Assembly: GCA_041658405.1 (NCBI GenBank)
Contig: JBBAAG010000001.1
Coordinates: forward strand, 86,522-150,521
Source of the DNA: Elusimicrobiota bacterium
GTDB taxonomy: Bacteria > Elusimicrobiota > UBA5214 > JBBAAG01
Reading direction: 5' to 3'
DNA length: 64,000 nt
Under the pieces are notes generated by a model. It saw only the letters and a list, made by a program, of their open reading frames with translations, made no database searches and was not told the origin of the DNA. Of the stretch, positions 34,839-44,060 are shown in pieces. The first letter of the stretch is position 1. Every line of letters starts with the position of its first letter. The position numbers and the translations under genes are program-made.

Positions 34839-35720
34839 ATGGTTGGTAATAAACATAAACCGCCGGTGATCATACCGGTAATTCTGGTACTGGGCACAGC
34901 GGTATACTTTTTAGCGACGCATAAATGGTCAGCGGATAATACAAACATTACAGCGGCGGGAACAATTGAAGCTACTCAGGTGGATATATCCTCAAAAATT
35001 CCGGGAACAATCACTAGGCTTAACTTCAAAGAAGGCGAAGTTGTGAATAAAGGCGTTTCCCTCGCTGAAATTAATCATGATGAACTCGATGCGCGGCTCG
35101 CACAGGTACAGGCACAGGCAATGGCTGCGATGGAACAAATTAATCAGGTGGAGATTAATCTTAATAATATCAAAGATAACTTTAAACGCACACAGGAATT
35201 GTACACAGCAGGATCTGTTTCTCAGCAGCAATACGATACTGTAAAAACACAGTATGATACTCTGCAATCACAATATTCCGCGGCAAAACAAAATTATAAC
35301 CAGGCATCCGCTGCGGTGGATGTCATTAAGTCTCAAATAGGCAACGCGTATTTCCGTTCACCGATTGACGGGACAATTGTAGATAAGCCCGTGAGTATCG
35401 GGGAAACTTTGTTCCCGGGAACAGTTTTATGTTCAATAGCCGACCTCGATGATGTATGGTTAAAAATATATGTCCCTTCAACAAAACTCGGACGGATTAC
35501 GGTTGGGCAATCTGTGGAAGTTACCACTGACTCGTTCCCCAATAAAAAGTATGAGGGTAAAATTATTAATATCGCAACAAAAGCGGAGTTCACTCCAAAA
35601 AATATTCAGATAAAGGAAGAACGCGCAAAATTGGTATTTGCCGTAAAAATCGGTGTACAGAATATTGAACAGGAACTTAAACCCGGGATGCCGGCTGATG
35701 CTATTATCAAGCTTAAGTAA
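34839..35720 (+). CDS. HlyD-family periplasmic adaptor (membrane fusion protein)
   Basis: 293 residues. One N-terminal membrane helix (about 8-26) anchors it in the inner membrane. Then come a first half-lipoyl segment (TQVDISSKIPGTITRLNFKE), an alpha-helical hairpin rich in Gln (about 85-170), and the second lipoyl half (YFRSPIDGTIVDKPVSIGE), followed by beta-barrel domains. This is the YbhG/EmrA-like layout linking an inner-membrane ABC pump to TolC. AGGAGG lies before the ATG. Confidence 0.92.
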   Translation: MVGNKHKPPVIIPVILVLGTAVYFLATHKWSADNTNITAAGTIEATQVDISSKIPGTITRLNFKEGEVVNKGVSLAEINHDELDARLAQVQAQAMAAMEQINQVEINLNNIKDNFKRTQELYTAGSVSQQQYDTVKTQYDTLQSQYSAAKQNYNQASAAVDVIKSQIGNAYFRSPIDGTIVDKPVSIGETLFPGTVLCSIADLDDVWLKIYVPSTKLGRITVGQSVEVTTDSFPNKKYEGKIINIATKAEFTPKNIQIKEERAKLVFAVKIGVQNIEQELKPGMPADAIIKLK

Positions 35721-35734
35721 GTATTAAAATCCCT

Positions 35735-36676
35735 ATGCCTATTCTTTCCACTAAGGGATTACAAAAAGTTTTTAGTGATACTTCCGTTACTGCCGTTGAT
35801 GGTTTAACTATCAGCGTTGAACCCCGTGAGATCGTGGGACTAATCGGCCCGGATGGCAGCGGTAAAACTACGGCATTACGTATGATCTGCGGGGTAATAC
35901 CACCAACTTCAGGAACTGTAATAATTGACGGGTATGACATTCTGGCTAACCCTGAACCGGTTTATCATATATTCGGGTATATGCCCCAGAAATTTAGTTT
36001 ATACACCGACCTTACTGTTGAAGAAAATCTTGACTTCTTTGCCGATATGTACGGAGTATCAAAAAAAGTCCGGACTGAACGGTTTAAGCAGTTATATGAG
36101 TTCTCACGGCTTGAACCCTTTAAAACAAGGTTGGCTATGAACCTTTCCGGGGGTATGCAAAAAAAACTGGCGTTAGCATGTAATCTTATCCATACACCTA
36201 AATTACTGGTTCTTGACGAACCAACTACCGGAGTGGATCCCGTATCACGGCGTGAACTCTGGGATATGCTGTACAAACTTGTCGCCGGGGGTACCAGTAT
36301 TGTGGTCAGTACGCCGTATATGGACGAGGCGGAACGCTGTCACCGTGTAGGGTTGATGCATGAAGGTAAGATTATACGCTACGGTACACCGGATGAAATC
36401 CACGGATTATCAAACCAACAAGTGTTTGAGATTATCACTACTGACAACCATCACGCACGGAATGTTATCTCAAAAACCTGTCCGGACATAAAATTTGTGT
36501 ATATCTTCGGTGATACATTACACGCAACCGCCGGGATGGAAACTGATGCCGGGAAGGTTAATACCTCAATTGTTAACACCCTTACCGCTGAAAAGGTGGG
36601 GGTAAAAAGTTTTTGTGTAATCCATCCGTCGTTTGAAGATATTTTTATTGAACTTTTACAGGAGAAAACGGGATGA
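35735..36676 (+). CDS. ABC transporter ATP-binding protein (YbhF N-half-like)
   Basis: 313 residues. Walker A GPDGSGKTTA (with Asp in place of the usual Asn), signature LSGGMQKKL and Walker B LLVLDEPTTGVDP; the usual H-loop His is replaced, the segment reading VVSTPYMDEAERC. That replacement is typical of the N-terminal half of fused YbhF-type ATPases, where one site is degenerate. The C-terminal 90 residues are a regulatory tail. Stop overlaps the next start (ATGA). Works with the next ATPase as a heterodimer (inference). Confidence 0.92.
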   Translation: MPILSTKGLQKVFSDTSVTAVDGLTISVEPREIVGLIGPDGSGKTTALRMICGVIPPTSGTVIIDGYDILANPEPVYHIFGYMPQKFSLYTDLTVEENLDFFADMYGVSKKVRTERFKQLYEFSRLEPFKTRLAMNLSGGMQKKLALACNLIHTPKLLVLDEPTTGVDPVSRRELWDMLYKLVAGGTSIVVSTPYMDEAERCHRVGLMHEGKIIRYGTPDEIHGLSNQQVFEIITTDNHHARNVISKTCPDIKFVYIFGDTLHATAGMETDAGKVNTSIVNTLTAEKVGVKSFCVIHPSFEDIFIELLQEKTG

Positions 36677-37632
36677 CGGGTAGTAACAACAATATATCTA
36701 TCGACGTTAAAGCGCTTACCCGTAAATTCGGTAAGTTCACGGCGGTAAATAATATCAGTATGCAGGTGAAACAAGGAGAAATTTTCGGTTTTCTCGGTCC
36801 GAATGGCGCGGGGAAGTCTACAACAATACGTATGCTCTGCGGGATTATACCTCCAACAGAAGGAACGGCAATTGTTGCGGGGTACGATGTTGTTACCGTA
36901 CCGGATAAAGTTAAGGGTTCAATCGGGTATATGTCCCAGAAGTTTTCGTTATACGACGACCTTACCGTAAGCCAGAATATAGATTTTTACAGCGGTATTT
37001 ATCTTGTCCCTAAAGCTGAGAAAAAACAGAGGAAAGAGTGGGTGCTTAACACCACGGGATTAACTGACAATATTAACACTCTTACCTCCAACCTTTCAGG
37101 CGGATGGAAACAACGCCTGGCGCTTGCCTGCGCGGTTGTTCATAAACCAAAAGTCCTTTTTCTGGATGAACCCACTGCGGGGGTTGACCCGTTAGCGCGG
37201 CGTAAGTTCTGGGATCTTATATATGATACCGCGGCAAATGGAACTACAATACTGGTAACCACGCATTATCTGGACGAAGCGGAAAACTGCAACCGCATAG
37301 GGTTGATCTATAACGGTGAAATCATTGCTATCGGCACACCCGGAGAGGTTAAGGCTGACGCGTTACCTGAGAACATACTTGAACTTAACTGCGGAGACTG
37401 TCTTGCTGCAATGGATATACTGTCAGGAAACGAGTTTGTGAAACAATCAACGCCGTTTGGTAATATGCTGCACCTGATACTCAACCGAATATCGGGATCA
37501 AATAACGGGGTGGTGGAAAGTATAAAAACAAATTTATCTTCCCGGGGGATACAGGTTGTCTCCGCAGAATTTGTCCGGCCGTCACTTGAGGATGTGTTTA
37601 TATATTTGATCAACGAAAAACTGGGTAGGTGA
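36673..37632 (+). CDS. ABC transporter ATP-binding protein (YbhF C-half-like)
   Basis: 319 residues. Walker A GPNGAGKST, signature LSGGWKQRL, Walker B LFLDEPTAGVDP and a canonical H-loop His (VTTHYLDEAENC), so this half has a complete site, in contrast to its neighbour. Together they match the two halves of E. coli YbhF, here as separate translationally coupled genes. Followed after 9 bases by the first permease. Confidence 0.92.
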   Translation: MTGSNNNISIDVKALTRKFGKFTAVNNISMQVKQGEIFGFLGPNGAGKSTTIRMLCGIIPPTEGTAIVAGYDVVTVPDKVKGSIGYMSQKFSLYDDLTVSQNIDFYSGIYLVPKAEKKQRKEWVLNTTGLTDNINTLTSNLSGGWKQRLALACAVVHKPKVLFLDEPTAGVDPLARRKFWDLIYDTAANGTTILVTTHYLDEAENCNRIGLIYNGEIIAIGTPGEVKADALPENILELNCGDCLAAMDILSGNEFVKQSTPFGNMLHLILNRISGSNNGVVESIKTNLSSRGIQVVSAEFVRPSLEDVFIYLINEKLGR

Positions 37633-37641
37633 AATCATAAT

Positions 37642-38790
37642 ATGAAAATTGATTTTGTACGTATCATCGCAATCACCCGTAAAGAGTTGATACAAATATG
37701 GCGTGACCCGCGAACATTGGTACTGGCAATCGCGATGCCAATATTTTTACTTTTGCTTTTCGGATACGGCATATCGTTTGACATAAAAAATGTGCCGGTA
37801 GGTGTCTATGATCAGGACAATTCGGTGCATAGCCGCGAGATAATTGGGAAAATAATGAATTGTGGATACTTCAGGTACGCAGCAAAGGTAGTGTCTCCGA
37901 ATGAAGTTAATAATTTACTTGACCGCGGAAAATGTAAGATTATTATCGCTTTCCCTCCGGGGTTTGGTAAAAATGTTGTTAAAGGCACAGCACAGGCAGT
38001 ACAGTTATTAGTAGACGGTAGTGAGTCAAATTCCGCAACAATTATTGTGGGGTATATCGCAGGGATATTGCAAGCATACAATATCGAACTGACCGTCCGC
38101 GTGTTAAACAAATATGGAATACCGTTTAGTAATGACAGGTTTCCCCCGGTTAAAGTTCAGCCCCGGGTATGGTATAACCCGGAAATGCGCAGCAGTAATT
38201 ATATTGTCCCCGGGGTTATTGTTACCGTGATGACAATCATCACTATTATCCTTACCTCATTTACTATTGCGCGGGAACGCGAACGCGGGACTTTGGAACA
38301 ACTTATTGTCACACCAGTGAAAGCTTATGAAATAATGATCGGTAAACTACTTCCTTACCTTGTGATCGGGATGGTGGACATGATAATAATATTTTTTATG
38401 GGAACACTTGTGTTCCATGTTTCATTCCGGGGAAATTTTGTAGTATTATTTTTTACCGCACTGATTTTTGGTGCAAGCGGACTTGGGTTCGGGTTGTTAA
38501 TCTCAACCCTGGCAAAAACTCAGCAGGTGGCAATGATGATTGCATGGCTGACGTCGATGTTACCGGCAGTACTGTTATCCGGGTTTGTATTCCCGATCAA
38601 CAGTATGCCCGGGATCATACAGGTAGTGACATACATTATCCCCGCACGGTATTTTTTGGTTATTGTCCGTAATATTTTTCTTAAAGGCAACGGTCTTGAA
38701 GTTTTTTGGGGTGAAACACTGGTTCTTGCACTGCTGGCAGTATTGACATTAACCATTTGTTCTGTACGGTTTAAGAAAAGGTTGGATTAA
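37642..38790 (+). CDS. ABC-2 permease (YbhS/YhhJ-like), first of two
   Basis: 382 residues. An N-terminal RKELIQIWRDPRTLVLAIAMP motif, one membrane helix, a large periplasmic domain (about 50-175) and five C-terminal helices with ERERGTLEQLIVTP between them: the ABC2_membrane_3 layout. Forms a heterodimeric membrane pore with the following permease. Confidence 0.92.
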   Translation: MKIDFVRIIAITRKELIQIWRDPRTLVLAIAMPIFLLLLFGYGISFDIKNVPVGVYDQDNSVHSREIIGKIMNCGYFRYAAKVVSPNEVNNLLDRGKCKIIIAFPPGFGKNVVKGTAQAVQLLVDGSESNSATIIVGYIAGILQAYNIELTVRVLNKYGIPFSNDRFPPVKVQPRVWYNPEMRSSNYIVPGVIVTVMTIITIILTSFTIARERERGTLEQLIVTPVKAYEIMIGKLLPYLVIGMVDMIIIFFMGTLVFHVSFRGNFVVLFFTALIFGASGLGFGLLISTLAKTQQVAMMIAWLTSMLPAVLLSGFVFPINSMPGIIQVVTYIIPARYFLVIVRNIFLKGNGLEVFWGETLVLALLAVLTLTICSVRFKKRLD

Positions 38791-38797
38791 TTAGTAT

Positions 38798-39934
38798 ATG
38801 GAACGGTTTTGGTATATCGTAAAAAAAGAGTTTATACTTTTTACGCATGATCCGAAGATGATGGTGTTAAGTTTTATATCGCCGATAATACAGTTGGTTA
38901 TTTTTGGGTACGCGGTTACCACAGATATACGCAATATAAAAACTGTTATTTGGGATAATGACGGAACATATGAAAGCCGCGGATTGGCTGATAAGTTTAT
39001 ACATTCCGAGTACTTCAGGATTACCGGTTACGCGCGGGATGAGAACCAGTTTGAATCGTCAATCCAAACCGGGCGCAGTGTTATTGGAATACATATACCC
39101 TCAGGATTTGAACGTAATATCAAACGCGGCCGTTCTGCTGAAGTACAGGTAATAGTTGACGGAAGTGATTCTAATGTTTCAAATATAGGGTTAAACTATG
39201 CGCAGCAGATTGTTAATACCTATGCTGAGAAGTTTATTGAACAAACGATCAAACCCAGGTTGATACAGATGGGGACAACTACAAATATGCCAAAAATCAC
39301 AGCTGAAGTCAGGATATGGTATAACCCAACACTGAAAAGCGCTAACTACATGGTCCCCGGGGTATTAAGTTTGATACTGTTATTACTGACCTCAATCCTT
39401 ACTTCAATGGCAATAACAAAAGAACGCGAGACCGGGACTATGGAACAGGTGATTGTCACACCGGTACGGCCGTGGGAGTTGATGATCGCTAAAATTGTTA
39501 CCCCCGCGCTGGTCGGATTTATGGATGTTATCATCATAATTATTACCGGAAAAATTGTGTTTGCCATCCCGATAAACGGAAGTTTGACATTAATGTTTGC
39601 AACATCATTACTCTTTCTCCTGACCACCCTGGGGCTCGGATTATTTGCTTCCGCAGTCTCGCAAACACAACAACAGGCAATGATGACCGCGTTTTTTTTG
39701 ATGCTGCCTCAGATGCTTTTATCCGGGTTTATGTTTCCTATAGAAAACATGCCGGAGATTATACAGTATTCAACATACCTGTTGCCGTTACGGTACTTCC
39801 TTGTGATTGTCCGCGGAATTTTTCTTAAAGGCGTAGGGGTTGATATCCTATGGCCAGAGATCCTGGCGTTAGCGATATTCGGAGTTGTGATCCTGGGACT
39901 GAGCTCTGCATTGTTCAAAAAACAGTTGAATTAA
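38798..39934 (+). CDS. ABC-2 permease (YbhR-like), second of two
   Basis: 378 residues, paralogous to the preceding permease and with the same topology: KKEFILFTHDPKMMVLSFISP at the start, a periplasmic domain, then five helices with KERETGTMEQVIVTPVRPWE. In E. coli the YbhGFSR system exports drugs and cations; substrate here is unknown. Ends the operon. Confidence 0.92.
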   Translation: MERFWYIVKKEFILFTHDPKMMVLSFISPIIQLVIFGYAVTTDIRNIKTVIWDNDGTYESRGLADKFIHSEYFRITGYARDENQFESSIQTGRSVIGIHIPSGFERNIKRGRSAEVQVIVDGSDSNVSNIGLNYAQQIVNTYAEKFIEQTIKPRLIQMGTTTNMPKITAEVRIWYNPTLKSANYMVPGVLSLILLLLTSILTSMAITKERETGTMEQVIVTPVRPWELMIAKIVTPALVGFMDVIIIIITGKIVFAIPINGSLTLMFATSLLFLLTTLGLGLFASAVSQTQQQAMMTAFFLMLPQMLLSGFMFPIENMPEIIQYSTYLLPLRYFLVIVRGIFLKGVGVDILWPEILALAIFGVVILGLSSALFKKQLN

Positions 39935-39957
39935 GACTTTTCCTCGTCAAAGACGTA

Positions 39958-39987
39958 TTGTAACAAGTATGCGAGTTGTGGTATACT
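39958..39987 (+). promoter_or_regulatory. promoter of the hisG leader and hisG
   Basis: TTGTAA (39958-39963), an 18-base spacer and TATACT (39982-39987). The predicted start of transcription falls about 15 bases before the leader ORF. Confidence 0.5.
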
Positions 39988-40008
39988 TATAAAAATGGAG
40001 TTTTTTAA

Positions 40009-40053
40009 ATGAAACAAGGGTTTAAGAATGTGAGGACAAACCAAAATTTATGA
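40009..40053 (+). CDS. 14-residue leader peptide ORF coupled to hisG
   Basis: ATG at 40009 with GGAG (39997-40000) 8 bases upstream opens a 14-codon frame (MKQGFKNVRTNQNL) whose TGA (40051-40053) overlaps the hisG ATG (40050) as ATGA. hisG has no well-spaced ribosome site of its own. The peptide holds no His codons, so it does not look like a classical his attenuator; reinitiation or coupling is the simplest reading. Based on layout only. Confidence 0.5.
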   Translation: MKQGFKNVRTNQNL

Positions 40054-40922
40054 ATAAACTAAAACTTGCGTTACCTAAAGGCAGTTTACAGGAATCTACT
40101 GTAGAACTTTTTGCGAAAGCGGGAATAAAAATCCGTACTGCGGAACGTTCATACTTCCCTTCCTGTGATGATGAAGAAATTGAGATAATGCTTGTCCGCG
40201 CACAGGAAATTGCGAAGTATGTCGAACAAGGAGTGTTTGACTGCGGGGTAACAGGTTATGACTGGATCTGTGAAACCGGTGCGAAGGTAAAAGAGTTAGG
40301 AGAACTTATTTACGCGAAAAGCGGGTTTCGTCCCGTAAAATGGGTCCTTGCAGTACCCGAAACATCAAAGATTAAATCCATAAAAGATCTTAGGGGTAAA
40401 CGTATCGCTACAGAAGTGGTCAATATCGTAAAAAAACATCTTGCAAAAAATAAAGTTAAGGCGGAAGTAGAATTTTCATGGGGCGCAACTGAAGCAAAAG
40501 TGCCGGAATTGGTTGACGCAATTGTTGAACTCACGGAAACAGGGTCATCCCTCCGCGCAAATAGGTTAAGGATTGCAGAAGTACTACTGGAATCCACTAC
40601 ACGGCTGATCGCGAATACACGGTCGTATAAGAATACATGGAAACGTACGAAGATGGAAAATATATTTATGCTGCTAACCGGTGCGCTTAACGCTGTCGGT
40701 ATGGTTGGGCTTAAGATGAACGTCCCAAAAAATAAACTTGCGGTGGTAACCAAATGCCTGCCGGCATTACAGAACCCTACAATATCCTCGTTATCCAACC
40801 CTAACTGGGTGGCAATTGAAGTTATACTCGAAGAAAAAGTTGTTAAACGCATTCTCCCGGAACTTAAACGCGCAGGAGCGGAAGGTATTATTGAGTATCC
40901 GTTAAACAAAATCATATATTAA
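40050..40922 (+). CDS. hisG: ATP phosphoribosyltransferase, long form
   Basis: 290 residues, first enzyme of histidine synthesis: joins ATP and PRPP. Motifs: LALPKGSLQ at the start, DCGVTGYDWI, RGKRIATEVVNIVKKHL and the PRPP-binding region DAIVELTETGSSLRANRL. Residues about 215-290 are the ACT-like regulatory domain of the long HisG_L form, which makes HisZ unnecessary and allows histidine feedback. No other his gene is in the window, so the pathway is dispersed. Confidence 0.95.
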   Translation: MNKLKLALPKGSLQESTVELFAKAGIKIRTAERSYFPSCDDEEIEIMLVRAQEIAKYVEQGVFDCGVTGYDWICETGAKVKELGELIYAKSGFRPVKWVLAVPETSKIKSIKDLRGKRIATEVVNIVKKHLAKNKVKAEVEFSWGATEAKVPELVDAIVELTETGSSLRANRLRIAEVLLESTTRLIANTRSYKNTWKRTKMENIFMLLTGALNAVGMVGLKMNVPKNKLAVVTKCLPALQNPTISSLSNPNWVAIEVILEEKVVKRILPELKRAGAEGIIEYPLNKIIY

Positions 40923-40957
40923 ATGCAGCTACAGAAAGACTGGACAAGAAGGTTTTT

Positions 40958-42481
40958 ATGAATACAGAAACAGTAAATAAAGTACGTGTACGTTTTGCTC
41001 CAAGCCCTACCGGGTTTTTGCATCTTGGCGGAGCAAGAACTGCGTTATACAACTACCTATACTCGCATAAACTTAATGGTACGTTTATACTCAGGATTGA
41101 AGACACTGACGAGACACGGTCAACTAAAGAATCGTTGGAGTCTATCCTCAACGGCCTTAAGTGGCTGGGGTTAAACTGGGATGAAGGCCCTGAGACAGAG
41201 AACCAGCCCTATGGCCCGTATTTCCAGATGCAACGTCATGAAAAGGGGATGTATACGAGATACGGTGAACAACTGATCAACAACGGCCATGCGTATTGCT
41301 GTTACTGCACACCGGATGAACTTGAACTTCAGCGCGCGGACGCTATGCGCCGTAAAGTACCACCAAAATATAATGCGCGATGCCGAACTTTAACACCTGA
41401 AGAACGTAAGAAAAAAGAAGCCGAGGGACGTAAGCCGGTTATACGTTTTAAGATGCCGAATACCGGAAAAACCGTGTTTCATGACCTTATCAGAGGCGAT
41501 GTTGAGTTTGATAACGCATTACTTGACGATTTTGTATTAGTCAAAACTTCAGGTGTGCCGACATTCAACTTTGCGGTTGTTATTGACGACCATTGTATGG
41601 CAATCACGCACGTGCTCCGCGGGGATGATCATATTTCAAATACACCAAGGCAGATATTGTTGTTTAACGCTCTGGGATTAACCCCTCCGGCATACGCGCA
41701 TTTTCCTATGATCCACGGGAGTGACGGGGGTAAACTTTCAAAACGCCACGGTGCGGTTGCGGTGTTTGACTACAAAAACGCGGGATACCTGCCGGAAGCT
41801 ATGATCAACTACCTCGCGTTACTCGGATGGTCAACTGAGGATAGCCAGCAGTTGTTTAAACTCAATGAAATGTCACAAAAATTTTCGCTTGAACATTGCG
41901 GGAAAAGCAGTGCAGTGTTTGATTTCAAAAAACTTGAATGGATGAACGGTGTGTATATCCGTGAACTCACAATTGACAAGTTATTGGACCGTTTATCTGA
42001 CCCTAATTCGCCGATACTTCAATGGGCGGCAGAGAACGGTGTCACAAAGGATACCGCGCAACCTGAGAAAAGGGAGTTCATAAAAAAAATTATTACCGCT
42101 GAACATGAAAAAATTAAGTTTCTTACCGATATTCCCGGGTTAACTGAATATTTTATTAAGGATATCACAGATCCTGCGTTAAAACTTTATGATGAAAAAG
42201 CGGTTACTAAAAGTATTAAGTCAAAACCTGACAGCCGGGGGATACTGACAGACCTTCGCGGTTTACTGGAAAAACAGGAGGACTACAGCGTAATTGCGCT
42301 GGAAGCATCTGTCCGGGCGTATGTTACCGAGAAAAATATCGGCGCGGGGGCAGTGTTTCATCCTTTACGTGTAGCGGTTTCCGGGCGTACAACCGGCCCC
42401 GGGGTGTTTAATATACTATCCTTACTGGGTAAAGAACGCGTGCTTAAACGCCTTGATTACACATTGAACAATTTGGTATAG
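40958..42481 (+). CDS. gltX: glutamyl-tRNA synthetase
   Basis: 507 residues, class I synthetase. HIGH-equivalent FAPSPTGFLHLGGART at the N-terminus, a CYCTPDELE insertion around residue 110 and the KMSKS-equivalent GGKLSKRHGAVAV near residue 260; the C-terminal alpha-helical anticodon-binding domain follows. Charges tRNA-Glu and, in many bacteria, misacylates tRNA-Gln for later amidation. 35 bases after hisG, possibly cotranscribed. Confidence 0.96.
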   Translation: MNTETVNKVRVRFAPSPTGFLHLGGARTALYNYLYSHKLNGTFILRIEDTDETRSTKESLESILNGLKWLGLNWDEGPETENQPYGPYFQMQRHEKGMYTRYGEQLINNGHAYCCYCTPDELELQRADAMRRKVPPKYNARCRTLTPEERKKKEAEGRKPVIRFKMPNTGKTVFHDLIRGDVEFDNALLDDFVLVKTSGVPTFNFAVVIDDHCMAITHVLRGDDHISNTPRQILLFNALGLTPPAYAHFPMIHGSDGGKLSKRHGAVAVFDYKNAGYLPEAMINYLALLGWSTEDSQQLFKLNEMSQKFSLEHCGKSSAVFDFKKLEWMNGVYIRELTIDKLLDRLSDPNSPILQWAAENGVTKDTAQPEKREFIKKIITAEHEKIKFLTDIPGLTEYFIKDITDPALKLYDEKAVTKSIKSKPDSRGILTDLRGLLEKQEDYSVIALEASVRAYVTEKNIGAGAVFHPLRVAVSGRTTGPGVFNILSLLGKERVLKRLDYTLNNLV

Positions 42482-42580
42482 TTATTAATCGTATTTAGTA
42501 CATATAAGAAGTGCGCGGTTTTTTTGTTGTACAGCGCACAAAAATGATGGCTGTATAACGGAGGCCGAGATAAGAATAAT

Positions 42581-43639
42581 ATGATTGACTGGAAAAAACG
42601 TATTTCTCCTGATGAAAAGTTTGAGACGTTAACCAAACTTACTCCGCGGTATTTAGTATTAGGCGCGGGGATACTCAGCGCGGTACTCATTGCGGTAGCC
42701 ATACTTATTGTTTATTGGATAGGAACTAAGTTTATCGCATCCGTAAACACACAAACAATTATGGCGGTCAGTGCACAGTGCGTTATGATATCAATATTAT
42801 TCGGGCTGGTAATCGGGACGATCGCAACTGAACTTGAATGTTTCTTTTACCGTAACCGTCTACGCCCGTTCCGTTCATGGTACGTATGGCCGTGGGTATA
42901 CGTTTTTTTCTCGACCTCTTTAATCATAATATTCTCGTTATTGTTAACCCTGATTTTTAATAATAACGTTCTTGGAAAGTCTTTACTAAGATTTTTTAGT
43001 TTCCTGACCCTTGACCTTCTTGCCTGGGTGGCGCTTATCATTGGTGTACTGGTAATATCCTTCGCCCTGGCAAACCCGTTGGAGTACGTATGGCGGTGGC
43101 TTTACCGGTTATTACTGCAAACCGTCTCTGATGTTGATTATATTTCAATAATTGAAGAAAAACGGTTTTTGAATGAGTTAAGGTTTAGGTTTGATGAAGC
43201 ACGAAGGTATCAGATACCGTTATCCCTGATGGTTATGCGGGTAAGTAATTACGATTATCTTTCAAACCTTCTTGGTAAACGCACAATGCATAAACTACAG
43301 CGGGAAGTAAGCGAAATGATTGCGGAGCATTTACGGCATACCGATGTTATTGGTATCCTTAAAGACGGGCAAATGCGTATGATCCTTACCTATACACCAA
43401 TGAAGAATACTGCGCTTATCGGTGAACGTGTCCGAGAGATCGTACTGCAAAAGGAGTTTCATGCGCGGGACGGGCAAAAGGTTGTGATGGACGTATCTTT
43501 CGGGGTGGGGTGTTATACACCTGATATGCACGAACCGGATGAGTTAATGAAGAAAGCTAATAATGCGATTGGGCAAGTTGATGTCACGGAAACTACGGTT
43601 AAGATAGATATGCAAAGGATAGTCGATGGCAATAACTGA
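42581..43639 (+). CDS. membrane protein with degenerate GGDEF domain
   Basis: 352 residues: four hydrophobic helices (about 25-180) followed by a GGDEF-fold domain (about 190-345) with RFDEARRYQIPLSLMVMRVSNYDYL and the late DVSFGVGCYTPD. The signature position, normally GGDEF, reads Asp262-Gly-Gln-Met-Arg266, so the metal- and GTP-binding residues are lost and diguanylate cyclase activity is very unlikely. It may sense or scaffold instead. Overlaps the DUF1844 gene by 14 bases. The 99-base gap before it contains a GTGCGC/GCGCAC inverted repeat but no clear promoter. Confidence 0.72.
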   Translation: MIDWKKRISPDEKFETLTKLTPRYLVLGAGILSAVLIAVAILIVYWIGTKFIASVNTQTIMAVSAQCVMISILFGLVIGTIATELECFFYRNRLRPFRSWYVWPWVYVFFSTSLIIIFSLLLTLIFNNNVLGKSLLRFFSFLTLDLLAWVALIIGVLVISFALANPLEYVWRWLYRLLLQTVSDVDYISIIEEKRFLNELRFRFDEARRYQIPLSLMVMRVSNYDYLSNLLGKRTMHKLQREVSEMIAEHLRHTDVIGILKDGQMRMILTYTPMKNTALIGERVREIVLQKEFHARDGQKVVMDVSFGVGCYTPDMHEPDELMKKANNAIGQVDVTETTVKIDMQRIVDGNN

Positions 43640-43955
43640 TGATAACAACAAACCGCAGGGTAGGGATAAAGAAGTTGACCATTTGTTTTTGATACTGGTA
43701 CATTCTTTAAGCACCGCTGCAATGCTGCAGCTTGGTAAGACAGCGAATCCGGCTACAGGCAAAATTGAACGCGACCTTATTGCTGCAAAACATACAATTG
43801 ATCTTTTATTGATGATAAAACAAAAAACTCAGGGTAATCTTACAGACCGTGAATCGTTATTGTTGACCACAATACTTGCAGACCTTGAATTAAATTACGT
43901 GGATGAACTAAAAAAAGAAGATAACGGCGAAAAAAGCCCTGACAAAACAAACTAA
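43626..43955 (+). CDS. DUF1844 protein
   Basis: 109 residues. The helical core DHLFLILVHSLSTAAMLQLG followed by DLIAAKHTIDLLLMIKQKTQGNLT and LTTILADLELNYVD matches DUF1844, a small family of unknown function found in several diderm phyla. The C-terminal tail is charged and low-complexity. Translationally overlapping with the degenerate GGDEF gene, so the two are likely produced together. Confidence 0.82.
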   Translation: MAITDDNNKPQGRDKEVDHLFLILVHSLSTAAMLQLGKTANPATGKIERDLIAAKHTIDLLLMIKQKTQGNLTDRESLLLTTILADLELNYVDELKKEDNGEKSPDKTN

Positions 43956-43965
43956 TACTTTAGGT

Positions 43966-44035
43966 TGCCGGATAGTGAAATGGTATCACACATGGCTCTG
44001 GACCATGTTTTCTAGGTTCGAGTCCTAGTCCGGCA
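43966..44035 (+). tRNA. tRNA-Gln (anticodon CTG)
   Basis: A 70-base cloverleaf: acceptor stem TGCCGGA/TCCGGCA, D stem GTGA/TCAC, anticodon stem CATGG/CCATG with loop CTCTGGA giving anticodon CTG, T arm CTAGG-TTCGAGT-CCTAG. CCA not encoded. It is followed directly by a T-run that could end its transcript. Confidence 0.95.
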
Positions 44036-44060
44036 GTTTTTTTATTGTATTTTTAAGGTT

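Noticed and set aside
40310..40915. Long open frame antisense to hisG (about 200 codons)
   Set aside because: It mirrors hisG codon structure, is Ser/Thr-rich without a recognisable domain and has no ribosome site; hisG is certain.
42511..42539. GTGCGC/GCGCAC inverted repeat with a T-run, as a terminator after gltX
   Set aside because: The stem is only 6 bp, the loop 17 bases, and the T-run lies in the loop rather than after the stem.
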